Shown piece after piece: positions 46,719 to 59,349 of a stretch of DNA of 64,000 bases. The stretch spans positions 24,446,626 through 24,510,625 of the forward strand of contig JBBMOA010000009.1 of NCBI GenBank assembly GCA_037954235.1. Reading direction: 5' to 3'. Under the pieces are notes generated by a model. The model saw nothing but the letters and a program-made list of their open reading frames with translations, did no database searches and was not told the origin of the DNA. This DNA comes from Aulostomus chinensis (lineage: Eukaryota > Chordata > Actinopteri > Syngnathiformes > Aulostomidae). Each line of letters begins with the position of its first letter. The first letter of the stretch is position 1. Made by a program: the position numbers and the translations under genes.

Positions 46719-49700
46719 ATGGTCATGACAGCTCTGGTTCGATCTGGAGTTTCAGAGCTGTGTGAGGATGGGGACAAGTTCCTTGAGGCTGGAGAGCTGG
46801 GAAGGGCCACCTCCCACTACATGTCTGCCTTCGGTACTCATGCCGCCTCCACTGTGTCTCACATGCGAAAACTGAAGAGTTCCAGCCTGGGTGGAGTAAT
46901 CTCTACCCTAGAAGGCTGGCTAGACAGTCACGGGCAGAGCCAGCCTGCTGAGGGTCTACACAAAGGACTAGTAGCTGTGTTTTTGTCCACTCTCTCCCCC
47001 AATAATCTGTCAGCCACCATTTTTAAAATGGAGTCACTGCTTCAGAGTGGCGGACATGGCTGTGAGGAGATTTTTGCACGCTGCACTGCTCTGCTCGAAG
47101 GGAAGCGAAGCCCTTATCCAGAAGGTTCTACCCGTGTGGTGTTGGAGCTCACTCGTGCCCTGGCCTGCTTGTTCTCTGAACCTCACAGCATCAAAGGCCT
47201 GAAGCTTTACCTCAAAGCTTTTAAGAGCAATACTGCTGAAACCGTCCGACTGGTGAAGAGCAGACAAGCCCTGCACTTACCCAAAATAATCAAGGCTTTT
47301 ACAGAGCAAATGCTGCACGTGCATCCCTCCTTGATACTTGACAACCGGCGTGAAGTGACAACCAAGGAGAATGAAAAGCTCAGTGTTGATGCTGCTTCTG
47401 CAATCATTGAGTTTTTGTTGTCTCTCTCACCAGGTAATATAGAAATACAGGAACTTAGAGCTGCATATTTATTTTTCACAGGAAGGTTTGGAGACAGTGC
47501 GGAGGTGTACTCTGCTATCTTACAGCAGAGTGCAACTTCAGAGCCAAATTCAGAGAGTAGTGCCAACCAGACAGTCCAAGACACACCTGAGAGGAGAGCC
47601 AGACACTTAACCAGTCACGCTGCTGCCTGCTTCTCAGCAGGCGGCAGAGTTGAAGAGGCCTGCAGGGATCTGGGGGAGGCATTCAAGATCCACCCTGCAT
47701 GCTCCCGAATCTATTTCCAAAAGCTCTTCACAGATCATGGTACAGGAATGGCTGCTCGCACCCATCTCCGTCAGCAGGCAGAGAGAGACCTGTCTGTGTA
47801 CAAAGAGAAGGTCCTCGTCCGTCCAGACCTGAGGTCCAAAGAGGGTTTGGAGCTCCTGGATCCTGCTATCGCTCAGTTACGGACTCTGTGCCATTTAGAG
47901 CCTGACGGTGGAGGCAGAGAGCTGCGGGTGCGACTGGCCGAGTGTCTCCTTCTCAGAGGAGAGCAAAAGGAGGCTCTCTCTATCTGTAGTCAGCTAGCTG
48001 CTGTCAAAGGTCAGCAGAGCTATCAGAACACGGTGCAAGTTCTCCGTGGATATGCGCGACTTCTCACAGATGACCACCAGGGGGCACTGGAAGACTTCCA
48101 GGCTGTGATTGAACATAGTGCCCCCCACCCATCCAGCTGCGTACGTGCTCTCTGTGGCAGGGGGCTTCTGCGAATGATTGGCGGCTTGAACTACCTCACA
48201 GCGTTAGACTATGTGACAGCTAGCTGGCTGCAACCTCAGGAGACAGCATTCACAGTTCGCTGTCTGGTGCCATGGAACTGCAGGGGACTGCTGTTTACTG
48301 TTTTACTGGAGCAAGGACGAGTCATGCTGGAGGAGCAGGGGTCCACCTCAAGAAGAAACTCCCAGAAGCCTCAGGAAATCAAATCAAAGAGCGACGACCA
48401 CAGAGCAGGGTAAACATCGGTTCAGTAATTCTCAACTGATGCCATCTGCTCTGGTAACTTCCTTCATTCCACTTTGTGCATCAGGACCCCTGCTGGGGTT
48501 CAGTCCCTGGCTGTGCTGCTGATGGAGCTCCAGCCCAGTGCTGATGGACCACAGATCCTAGCTGCAGATGCCTTGTACCAGCTTGGCCGAGTAGAGGAGG
48601 CCTACCGCCTGATGCTCTCCATCGGGCCCAGCAGTCCTCGGGCCCCCATCCTTGCTCGCCTTGCCCTGCTGCAGCTCCACAGGGGCTTCCTTTACGACAC
48701 CAATCAGGTATACAAGTCACAAGCAGTCAACTACAGTGCCTACCAGCAGACTCAGTGAATAAAGCTCTTCTGAAATGGAAAGAATTACAGCTTCTTCTCT
48801 AAACTGGGCGGAAATTAGTCAAGGATGATGTTGAATGTACTTTTATGTTAGTCATGGACTGTGGTTTGGAATTTCCGCTTTACATTTTAAATATTGCGCA
48901 CGTATTTCTCCAATATTAGCTCTGACAGTAAGGTTGTTGGGATGAGTTTTCAAGCGCTGTCATTCAATAACTACAAACAATTTATTTAAGCATTCTTGTA
49001 TTTTCACTGTCACTGTGTTTTTCCAACAATCTCAGATCATTAACATTAACAGATAGGTGACTTTTCAAAGTTATTCCAAGGTGTTTAAAGTCAAAGAAGT
49101 GATGGTTTTTATCACTTTTCCTTGCAGCTGCTGAAGAAGCTCATTCAGTGTGGCGATACCAGCTGCTTGCGCCCCCTGATGGCAGTGGCACAACAGAAGG
49201 ACCGGGCACTGCTACAGGTTCACTGTCACTCTGCTGCAAAACGGATCCTGGAGGGCAAGAGAGAAGAGAGTGCTGTCAGGGAGGCTGTGGCCTACCTCTC
49301 TATCGCCATCATTGTCTCTGGTGATGAGAATTATTGGTCTGGCTCACTGTGGACTGTCTGATCAGAAGGGTGCTAAAGCTGAAGAAAGAGCATGCATAAT
49401 GCTTTAACCAGGGCATTTGGTTATGAATATTTTCTGTTTTTTAAGGTGGAGAAGGAGCAGACTCCTTGTTGGAGAGAGCGCGATGTTATGCTCTTCTGGG
49501 CCAAAGAAAGACAGCCATCTTTGACTTCTGTGCCATTCTTAGGAAGCATCCAAAGCACGTTCAAGCCCTCTGTGGACGAGGCTTCACCTATCTCATGCTG
49601 AACCAACAAAAGGTATTCTTGAACTTTTTAGATTCTTTCTTATTCCTCTGACCTTCACTCCACTTGGAGCTACACAAGATTACTTTAATGTAAAAATAAA

Positions 49701-51403
49701 CTACCACCATTGTACTTGGCTGATGAATATTAGGTGACACTGATCTACAGATGTGTGTTTTCAGATCAAATGTAATATTAAAGCAGCCTTTTCTTCTTCT
49801 GTAGGAATGCACTGATGATATCCTGGCAGCACTGCAGATCAACTCTGATACCGTCACCAAAGACATCCTGTCCCTCAAGGACAAGGCCCGTAAATTGGTG
49901 TGTGACTGGCTGCACCAGTCTTGCAGGACTAATCTTTCAGACCTCCTGACCACTATTGCTGCCCCCGTCCATGAAGAGCAGCTCAGAGAGGCTTTTATTA
50001 TCGGAAGCGCTCTGATGAAGACTGACTGCAGAGACCCCAGATGGCATCTCCTCTACGTTGACACACTCATAGCCAAAGGTGCCAAATTTGCTGCTTGAAC
50101 TCTGTGTTTCACTAAAAAAATGCTCTGGTATTTACCGTGACCCTCGCCCCTGCTGTTATATGCCATCTGCTCAAGGTGAAGTTGCAGCTGCAGGTGATCA
50201 TCTGATCCAGGTGTTTGGCCAGGAGCCGAGAGATGCAGTGGCCCAGGCCCGGTTAGGTGTGGTGGAAGCCTGGCGGCAGGACTACTGCAGCGCAGCTTGC
50301 AGGCTCAGAAAAATCTCTGAGGAAGATCTCTCCGGTCTGGACTTTTTACTGGCACTGATCCCATATAATCACAGAAAACACATGGCGCAGGTAAGACCAC
50401 ATCCTGCAACGCTAATGTCACTTTTCAGCATGAGTGTCATGGATAAAAAAAATCATTGCTTTTGACTATGGCAGCACTTTCTATTCCACCATCAAGTTTA
50501 ATTCTTGAAGTTTACATTTAAGTGCAGCATGTCATTTGTGAATAAAATACCAGACGATTAAACATCAGCTCATGCAAACCTCCAAAACACAGAGGAAGGT
50601 ACATAGGAGCTTGGCAAAGCAACCCCATTTTTTTCCTTCTTTTTTAAGAGAAGCGTAAACACACTGATGAAACTGAAACATTTGCTGTCTGATAGTGTTT
50701 GTTTTTTTGATTTGTCCTCTCCACATCAGCGACCCCAAACATACTTTTTCAGTGACACAGCGTGCATAATATAAGATGATGGAGAACGTCTCACTACATT
50801 GTTGTAACCAAGAAGCCTGATAAAGCTACATTTCTGCTTGGGATGTGATCGTGACAGGCAGCAGTGCAGGAAGCCAGCAGTGTTTCATCAGATGGAAGGT
50901 GGGATCAGGCCCTCACCCTTCTGACTGTGGCGATACAAGCAGCAGGAAATCACAAGCTCCAGTACCTCCGCCAGCGGGCAGCCTGCCTTGCACAGCTGGG
51001 TTTACACGACCGGGCTGTAGCTGACCTAGACCAAGTCATTCAGAAACATGGTGGATCCGGCTCCAGCTACACAGATGACCCCAAAGTTTGTGCAGAAGAC
51101 CTGTGTCGTCGAGGCCGAAGCCTGGTGCTGTGTTCCAGAGAAGGGCCAGCTCTTGACGACTTTAGTCAGGCTCTGGAGCTGCACAGGGACCAGGCCCTCC
51201 AGTGTGTGGATGCTGGTCTGGGTAGGCTGCATGTAGCTGAGTGCTTCCTGAGGGGGGCGCTGCAGCATTACGGAGAGCAGCAGCTCAGTAAAGCCTGGAT
51301 GCTGATTGAATGTGGTCTGGTTGTGGACAGTGAGAATGTTGAGCTACGCAGACTGAGGTCAAGGGTCAAACGAGAGGTGGCCAGCCCCTGTAACGTCAAC
51401 TAG
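46719..51403 (+). CDS. ttc34: Tetratricopeptide repeat protein TTC34
   Basis: Exons 46719-48409, 48485-48707, 49128-49320, 49446-49612, 49805-50078, 50176-50390 and 50858-51403 join in phase to 1102 residues. The first exon is unusually long (at least 1.69 kb). The chain is a series of helix-turn-helix TPR-like units, e.g. LCEDGDKFLEAGELGRATSH near the start, VRLAECLLLRGEQKEALSIC, YARLLTDDHQGALEDFQAVI, RAACLAQLGLHDRAVADLDQ and RRGRSLVLCSREGPALDDF, with no other domain, signal peptide or membrane segment. Order and content match TTC34, whose function is poorly known; TPR arrays are protein-binding scaffolds. The ATG at 46719 is the first in an exon that opens after the acceptor TTTTTAG at 46652-46658. 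The frame is open back to that acceptor, so a start in an upstream exon is possible; a second Met follows two codons later. X-box motifs upstream hint at a ciliary role. Confidence 0.85.
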
Positions 51404-52157
51404 AACACCATGAAGCCATGTTAGTGCCCGTAACAAAGATATGGAACATGGAGGAGAATGTAAGTGGCGGAACCTTCAGCAATGATGTAGGACAAGTTTG
51501 ATGAATTTTTTGATACTCGTCTTATCATGTTTTTCAAGTTTAAGCTCACAGTGCAATTAAGTCTGATTAAATCAGTATTCAGTAATAATAACGATGATAA
51601 TTTGAATTATAGTTTATTTCTCAATTGCTTTTCAAGAAAAATGACGAAAAGAGGCAATGAAATTACAACTAAATGCAGATAAGATTATTGTTGTTTTAAT
51701 ATTAATACCTTTATCAATGAGCCAAAAGCATGTTTAATATGAGGGGAGCATGTAAATAGTAGCATTGATATTTTTCTCCTTTACAAATTGATTACATCTG
51801 CAGACCTACGCACAGAGGTTGAGCAACTGAATGGAAATGGAACCAAAAATCACACAACATTTATTTAAATTTTATTCATACATCACACCGAGATAAGATA
51901 ATTTAGAAAGTGCCAAATGTGCAGGATTGTTGCTGTCAAAATGGAAGAGGCACAATTTCCTACATCATATCAATAACAGCAGGTGCAAGTAAATGAGCAT
52001 AAATACAGGAAAACAAATACATCTGTAATATATTCCACTGACATGAAATAACAATAAACCCACACAGCTAGTTGCTAAATAAGTACTATCTTTCGAATAA
52101 TTTGGAAAACACGCAAGAACTTAGTTGTTTTACTTGTGTCGAACAGCTGAATGGACT
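51404..52157. other. Overlapping 3' ends of ttc34 (+) and alas2 (-)
   Basis: For ttc34 the nearest hexamer is ATTAAA at 51566-51571. For alas2 (minus) TTTATT occurs at 51860-51865 and 51871-51876, giving a 3' UTR of about 300 bases. No coding sequence lies between. Confidence 0.5.
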
Positions 52158-55135
52158 CTATGCAGACACAGTAATGTACTGAGGTTCCATGTTTCCAAAG
52201 TAGGATTTCTCCCATTCACTCATGAGGTCAAAGTGCAGCGGACGGTCGCAGAAGGTGCAGGAGGCCGTCGCCGGGGTGTTGAGCTTGAGCCCAACTTCCT
52301 GCCACACGTCTACCAGTTTGTCTGTGAATTATACAAATGTATTATTTACAAGTTTTAACGATTAGAGGCTAAAAAGTATTGCTGTGTTTTAAAGAGCCAG
52401 CACACACCACAGCTCTGATTTGAGTTTAGAAGGGACATTAATTCTGTATTCACTGTCAATGTGATGCCGAGACGCACTTCACTTGATTAGGTATTTACTA
52501 GAACTGATTTCAATAAGGCCTCCCACACTCACCCACGAAGTAGTCCATCATGGTGGGGTTGTGATGAGGGGACGGAGCCAGACGCAGCAGCTCCTCACCC
52601 CGAGGCACCGTTGGATAGTTGATGGCCTGGACGTAGATGTTGTGTCTCTCCAGCAGTGTGTCACACACCTTGGAGTTCAGCTCAGCGTTGCCCACCTAGA
52701 GAAGAATGGTAAATTGAAGCGTTAGCCATTACGTGGCTTTACTTACAGCAGACAGCAGTTATTGCCTTGACGTGTAAGGTGTGCTATTGAATGGACGTTT
52801 GCTTGTACACTTTTTAAAATGTTCATTTTAAAATTTAAAAATTAAAAGATGTACAGGTAACATTAAATTACGCATAATTTTAGTACCAATGTGTTTTGTT
52901 ATATGCCTTTGCCATTTTAAAGATGTAGGGGGTCTTTTTCTCAAATGACATTTGACTACTCGTGATACAAAATACCTGTTGTCTCAGAGAGCCAGGATGT
53001 CACTGAGCTAAATGGAATACAGCTGTTAACAAGACATTATTTCTTTGGCTTTTTATCTACAGTGTGCTTTTGAGAAAAACATGTCCAAATGTCTTAAGTG
53101 AAATAGACACTGCAGCTAGCATGTGCTGAATACGCTAGAACACTTTCAGTGGGTGGGATGCCTGGAATCCTTTATTTTTAGAACGTTTCATATGAGCTCA
53201 TGCAGTTGTGGAGGCAGCAGTTCTGCATTTTCATACCCGTATGGGGATGATGTGGCTGGGGCAGTTGACCACTGGCAGGCCCTTATCCATGAGCAGCTGC
53301 CTCATGTGTTTGACGTTCCTCTGGTGGGATCTGCGGAGGACCTGTCCTTCAGGGCTCTTCAGGACCCGGACAGACTCCAGCGCTCCAGCCAGGACCATCG
53401 GGGGCAGGGCGGTGGTGAAGATAAAGCCGGCTGCAAAGGAGCGCACGGTGTCCACCAGGGCAGCGCTGCTGGCGATGTAGCCTCCCACACAGCCAAATGC
53501 TTTGCCTGGAAAAGATAAAGAGGGGCTGCGTGAAGTTATCAGAGAATATCATCAGTGTCGGTAAGAACATCAAGTACATAAAGTATTTCAACTTCCTAGT
53601 ACTTCAGTTTTTGTTTTGTTTTTTAAATTTCAAATGGGGTTCCACTCAAAATCTTTACGTTTATTTTTATTTTGGAGTAGATCTGTATTGACATTGCAAG
53701 ATTGGACATTTTTGATGAAAACTTCTGAGGCTTGGGGGAGTGACATCGCATCACTTCACCAAGTTTCAATTTCCACACAGTTTTGCCAGAACGTGGGCAA
53801 ACTGTCCTCTTTCTCACCCTATTTATTCAAGTCAGGGGATGTCAAGGTCTGAGACTGTACGCCTCTTCTCAGACGGAGCTTGGCGGTGTGATCCACGGCA
53901 ACCTCATAGTGTTATTTTACACAGCTTAAGACCACGTCAAATATATCTGCCCTCAGGCATCGATTACCTTCGAAAAGTGACAGTAAAATTACCCCAAGAA
54001 TACTGTATATCTGAATTGTCACTTTACAGAAGTCACATACAGTTAAACCATCATTCATGATGTACTATTTATAATTTCCCTTCTATTTATTGAACCTCCC
54101 GGGCCTACAACTTTAAAAACCTCCGAGCAGAACGACACACATTGCGGTTCATGAGCTTCCTCGTCCTGATAGGAGTAAACTCAAACTCTCCAGCAGTTGC
54201 CAGTGTTAAAGGAGTGGATAGCAACCAAAACATTTTAATGTTGCTATATTTCCCACATTTTCAACGGGGGCGGAGCTACGGGGTGGCAAAGGGTGGCCGT
54301 GGCCAACCCTGGCAGCGCTCCGGCCACCCCCGCGGCTGGGGAATTATTTGTTAAAACGCGGCTCTCACGTGGAACATTGGTTCCGCCTAACTGCCATTTC
54401 CGCACGGACGCGATTAGTTGTAGGACACACTTGGCGGGAACGGCGAGCAGGCGGGATCGCCGCAGGAGAAAAGAGACCGCGCCTGCGGTGGAGAGTTCCT
54501 GCGCTAAGTAAAGTCATCGAGACATTTTAGGTATCTACTTATTGCCACCCCTATGTGAGTGATGGTCTCAGTCTGGCCACCCCAATGAAAAATTTCTGGC
54601 TCCGCCCCTGATTTTCAAAACCACAAACAAATAGTTTACAACCCTTAGAATCTTAAATCTCACAATATGTAAAATGAAGGTGATAGCAGTCACAGTTTCA
54701 GTAATGAGCCCGAGTTTGACAGGTGTCGCTCCTTGTCTCATCCACTACAAACAAGCAGTTATCATTGCCATGACAACCTCTAACTGCAGCCGGAGCCCCA
54801 GAGATTCTTCTACATTTTGAGACCATATTTTTGTACGTTTTATGTACTTAAAGTGAGACTAAATCGTAACAGCATTATTATAGTCACTGTGATGTATCTA
54901 ATGGAGCTGTCAGTCTTGAGTATTGATCACCACTACCCCTCACCGATAAGCGGAATAGAAAATGGATGGATGGATGAATATTGCTTATTTCCATTGAGAT
55001 TGTGTCTCCGTCTATTTCCAAGTCGACACTTGTAACCGTCCACTTTGAACTCAAGTTTTGTAATCCAGCAGTTGATTACGCTTGATCTTCATTTGATGAG
55101 GATTTTTACCTCAGAACTTTCAAGTTGACATAAAG

Positions 55136-55184
<49 letters not shown>

Positions 55185-58030
55185 CACACACTCTCAACAC
55201 ACACACACACGACCCTGCCTCTGATAGTTTTATCAATAGAGCCAGAGTGGGAGGAGAGCCGGCACCCAACTGATAAACCTTCTGCTTCCTCTGATGAGAG
55301 CTTTATCCTCTCCTGCCCTCATTTATCCAACACCAGAGCAGCACTTTTAAGAGTTATGGTGGCTGTGTTGGCAATATGACACTGGCAGTTAGACCAGGTG
55401 GCTGTTTGGTGGAGTTTGGCCAAGAGAAGAGACAATTAATCTGTGTCAGTTTGAAGCCGTTTCTCAATGTCATTACCGATGTAAGAGTTTGAGGGTGGGC
55501 TGTTACCATACGTCAATGAAAACGACCGTAACCTCACTTGAGAATACAGATAAACAACTCACCTAAGGTCCCAGAAACAATGTCAATCTTGTGCATAACA
55601 TTGTCCCTCTCTCCCACCCCAGCACCATGGGTTCCGTACAGGCCAACAGCGTGAACTTCATCGACAAAGGTCAGGGCTCCAAAACGGTGAGCTACATCAC
55701 ACAGTTCCTCTAGGGGACAGATACCACCTGAAAGAACCAGAGAACAATGCAGTATCAATAGAACAGATGAACGCCTGGAAATTAGCCAAACATGTTCCAC
55801 CAGGCCAAGATATAGAGGGTTAATGAGCTATTGTTGGCTGATGAAAATGCCCTTGTATCAAAAATCAGAAGTGGTATATAAAGCAAGTGGAATAATGATA
55901 ATAATGTACTGTACTCACTCAGAATCTGGCTGTTCCTTTAATATCTACACACCTTCAAACAGAGGCACCAGTGCGTACCTAATAAGAGCCTTGAAGACCA
56001 GTCTGGTACTTTTACAGTAACAAATCTGAGGGGACATTCTTCAAAAGTGTACCTGTAAGTACAGAACTGCTCTTATCTCATACCTCTGTGTTTGCCCAAC
56101 AATTATGAGTTGTACTGATAATGATTATATGATGGATGTCTTACTTTCGCTGAGGTCAACTGAAGCTTCAGTTGGTATTAGTATCATACTGGGAGCTTCT
56201 TAAATCACAATGTATGGAATATAACAGTATATAACGATTACACCACTCAAAAACTGACATAATTTACATACATTTTCCATTTAAAGCTAATATCTGAGGC
56301 ATGTTTCTATACTGCACCCTACAAGTGCACTTCAAATATTTCTCTCTCACAATCTTAATAATTTAAACCGCAAATATTTCATTTTTAAATTGGAAGTACA
56401 CTCCACCATGTATCTGATTTTATGTATAAACAGTAAGAAGTAAAAACAGTAGCAATCTCTGTTACCAGGACATTTCCTGGTGCTCACCGTCCATAGAGTG
56501 CACCGTCTCAAATGCCACTATTTTGGGTGTCATTGGGTCTGAACGCTGCAGCAGTTCCTCCAGGTGTTTTCTGTCATTGTGGCGAAAGATAAATCGCTTG
56601 GCTCCACTGTTTCTGATCCCCTGAATCATTGATGCATGGTTGCCAGCATCTGAGTAGATCTCGCAGCCTGTGTGTGACAGTGAAGGCATCATAAATCCTT
56701 TCATCTGTTCAGAGATGTTAAAGATGAGCGCCTGTCAGACATCAGTATTTACCTGGCAGCATCTTTGCCAGGGTGAAAAGGGTAGAGTCGTTTGCCACGA
56801 AGCAAGAGGAGAAGACCAAAGCTGCATCTTTCTTGTGAAGCTGAGCCAACTCTCTCTCCAGAGACACGTGGATGTTACTGGTGCCTGAGATGTTCCTGGT
56901 CCCACCTGCTCCGGCACCATGCCGTTTCAGGGCCTCGCTGAGGACACGGAAACATGACACATCTGACGATCCACGTAAGGCATCCTTTATTTACATACAT
57001 TCAATCCATCATGAATAAAAGTATCCAATATTCAACACAATATGTAACTAACTGACTGAAAATCAAGCGGTGCACCAAAGGTGTGTTTTTTTTGCTTTGT
57101 GTCTGCTTGTGATTTGTGTTTGACTCTCTGTTTAACGTGGGACTTCTGTTGCACGCTTGATCTCCCATCTTACCTGATAGCACCGAGAACCTGCGGGTGC
57201 CGACTCATCCCCAGGTAGTCGTTGCTGCACCAGACAGACACCTGGGATCCCTGGCGCTCAGAGATGGAGTAATCCTCGGCGAAGGGGAAAACCTCAGCGC
57301 TCCGGTTGACGGTCTTGAACACTCTGTATGTGTGGTCCTTCTTTTTATCTGCAATCTTCTCTATGAAGAAGCGGTCGTAGTCGTAGCTGGAGCCGACTGA
57401 GGGGATGATAAATCAGTCATTCAGCCGGTCAGACAAACAAAGAAACTTAACTTCATTTCAAATCGTACCCATGTTGTCCCTGAGGAGATGGGTGACAGTG
57501 TTTTGAGCTGATACTGGGAGCATGGAATCCTTTAAACCCTTCAGCAGAGATATCATTCTACCTGCAAAAGAGAAGTGTGGACTTGTCAGTGTGTTTTTTT
57601 TTTTTTTTTACTTGGTCATCTGATTGTAAAGCTCAGCTTCTCAGGTGTTGTGCACATATGAAGTCTGCAGCATCACTTCAGCTGCCAAACTCTTCCTACC
57701 CTCTTCGACGTCCTCCTGTACTTCAGGGCTGGCCTGGACCAGGCCGATTTCAGAGGTGACAAAAGGGCAGGCCTTTGATACAGACACCGCCACCTGAGCC
57801 GCCGTTTGAGCAAACAGCCTCCTTTGTTCCACAGTGGGAAGACGGCTGCTGGCAGGACTGGTGGGCGAGACGTTCAGTTTGGGCTCCAGAGAAGTCGTCC
57901 CGCTGATACTGATCTGGCGAGCGATGATGGGACATTGATTGGCCAGAGACAGCAAGGAGGCTCCTGTTTTCCTTAAAGCCGGCTTCGTGGCAGATTTCAG
58001 GAAGGGACAGTGGTGAAGGAAGGCAGCCAT
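52158..58030 (-). CDS. alas2: 5-aminolevulinate synthase, erythroid (ALAS2), mitochondrial
   Basis: Catalyses the PLP-dependent condensation of glycine and succinyl-CoA, the first step of haem synthesis in the mitochondrial matrix. Exons on the minus strand: 58030-57700, 57561-57469, 57396-57174, 56937-56753, 56667-56488, 55727-55563, 53505-53237, 52695-52533, 52321-52158; 590 residues, against 587 remembered for human ALAS2. The N-terminal targeting region has three Cys-Pro haem-regulatory motifs (C8, C33, C88). The core contains HTYRVFKTVNR, VWCSNDYLGMSRHP, GAGAGGTRNISGT, FVDEVHAVGLYG and IDIVSGTL joined to GKAFGC, with the PLP lysine at about 394. The tail MSEWEKSYFGNMEPQYIT matches ALAS2, not ALAS1. 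The leader exon upstream carries an iron-responsive element (58987-59009), so translation should be repressed by IRP at low iron. An intron contains a hAT MITE (54265-54610). Confidence 0.97.
52696..53236 (-). other. Intron of alas2
   Basis: AT-rich, about 540 bp, nothing recognisable beyond the splice sites. Confidence 0.7.
54265..54610. mobile_element. hAT-type MITE with exact 8-bp target duplication
   Basis: The 346-bp element begins CGGGGGCGGAGC and ends GCTCCGCCCCTG, inverted termini with one difference. ATTTTCAA is duplicated at 54257-54264 and 54611-54618, and 8 bp is the hAT hallmark. The interior repeats GGTGGC/GCCACC words and lacks a transposase. It lies in an alas2 intron. Confidence 0.85.
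54941..54979 (+). mobile_element. SINE 3' tail fragment
   Basis: GATAAGCGGAATAGAAAATGGATGG followed by GATGGAT units matches only the tail of the window's SINE family. It reads as a severely 5'-truncated or eroded copy in an alas2 intron. Confidence 0.5.
55138..55210. repeat. (CA)n microsatellite
   Basis: Long CA run with CT interruptions in an alas2 intron. Confidence 0.95.
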
Positions 58031-58984
58031 GATGCGCCCGCTGCTCCTAATCTCAATGAAGACACAAGACAGGAAAATCATATGCACTATATCCCTGAAG
58101 AATACGACTTTCGGGCAATTGGTGCTTAAAAAAAAAACCTTTCCCAGAAAGGGCAAAAGGCAGAAGAATGACTGCAATGTGTCAAGGACATTTTGGTTTA
58201 CAAGGTTCGACATGTTCTGAGGGGCTGGAGAGCAGCAGGCGCCCACTCCTGGGTGTGTCAGGTTGCTGCTGCTTATCTCGTCTCTGCAGGCGCTCCAGCG
58301 CTGCCCCGATACACGTCATCAGCTGATGCTGCTATCAAAAAAATCCTCTCTAAAACACGGCGGAGACGCTTTTAATTCTTTTCATTGTTATGTGTGTCCC
58401 ACACTTTGCGTTAGAAATAAAAGTATTTTTTTCTCCAAACGAGTTCAAAGCAAAGATGGCGCGTGTGTGGGTTCACGGGAGAGCAGCTCTGCGCGTCCCT
58501 ATCACTTCCCTGTTAATCTCCTGTGGTCAACAGATTAGGTGTTTCTGAGGACCCGCAGCTTTCTCTTGTGGTTTAAAGTTATCTTTACATTGGTCCCTCA
58601 ATGGCCTTTTAAACACATGTAGGTCAAACTTTATGGCAACTCGTTGTTATTTTTCATTGTTGAACACTTTTTTTTTTTTTTTTTTAAACAATGGCTCACA
58701 TGCAAAAATTGCAGCATCTTTTTCTGCGGCCTGTAATCTCAAAGTATATCAAGCATCCAAACATCTATTTTTTATGAATGGATTTAAACAAAATTCACTG
58801 AAGGATGTGACTGTTCTTTCCTGTGTACATTGATGGTTAATAAGTAATTGTCAAAACAGTATATTTACTGATAGCTACCGTATCACTATAAGCTGCAATG
58901 GATAAAATGATAATAAACGCATAGCAGTAGTAGAATTAATAATATTAATGATAATGAAGAAGATCAGACTGTGAGGAAGCTCAC

Positions 58985-59035
58985 CTGTTGACCTGCACTG
59001 AGGACGAACTTCTGCGCAGCAAATAGGCAGCAGAT
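58985..59035 (-). promoter_or_regulatory. alas2: Untranslated first exon of alas2
   Basis: The minus-strand donor CAACAG|GTGAGC ends the exon at 58985. The 5' end is estimated only from a CCAAT-containing stretch on the minus strand near 59050. The next exon starts near 58046 (acceptor ATTAG) and carries the ATG at 58030. Confidence 0.65.
58987..59009 (-). promoter_or_regulatory. Iron-responsive element in the alas2 5' UTR
   Basis: On the minus strand a stem-loop has the loop CAGTGC, an upper 5' arm GTCCT facing AGGTC, an unpaired C five bases below the loop, and a lower stem GTT/AAC. This is the canonical IRE layout and differs from the human ALAS2 element, as I remember it, at one position. 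IRP1/IRP2 binding here blocks translation when iron is low, matching haem synthesis to iron supply. Confidence 0.93.
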
Positions 59036-59200
59036 CCGAAAGTGTCAACACTTATTGGAGCAGTGTACAATCAGCTGTGCTCCCACCCCTCCGAGGTGTC
59101 ACACGGGGCCACCCAGGGAGGCCTGTGTGTGGGTTGCATCACTCAGATACATTTGCTGGGGCAAAATATTGTGAGCCCACTATACTTGTTGTGTCCCTCA
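59036..59200 (-). promoter_or_regulatory. Candidate alas2 promoter
   Basis: Within 160 bp upstream of the IRE exon are CCAAT on the minus strand (about 59050) and a CACCC-type box (CCCACCCCTCC, about 59081-59091). A weak GATA-like AGATA lies at about 59146. CACCC and GATA sites are typical of erythroid promoters, but single short matches are weak evidence. Confidence 0.4.
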
Positions 59201-59209
59201 TGCTTCATG

Positions 59210-59290
59210 GGGCCAAAATGCTGGGCCCTTCGATTTAACGTGGTCGTTTAAGGCTTAACAGTTTAGAGTTCCGATTAGTTTATGGGTAGG

Positions 59291-59349
<59 letters not shown>

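Noticed and set aside
57641..58246. Longer alas2 N-terminus from an upstream Met (201-codon frame)
   Set aside because: The extension is intron sequence before the acceptor near 58047; the product starting at 58030 has the expected length and presequence.
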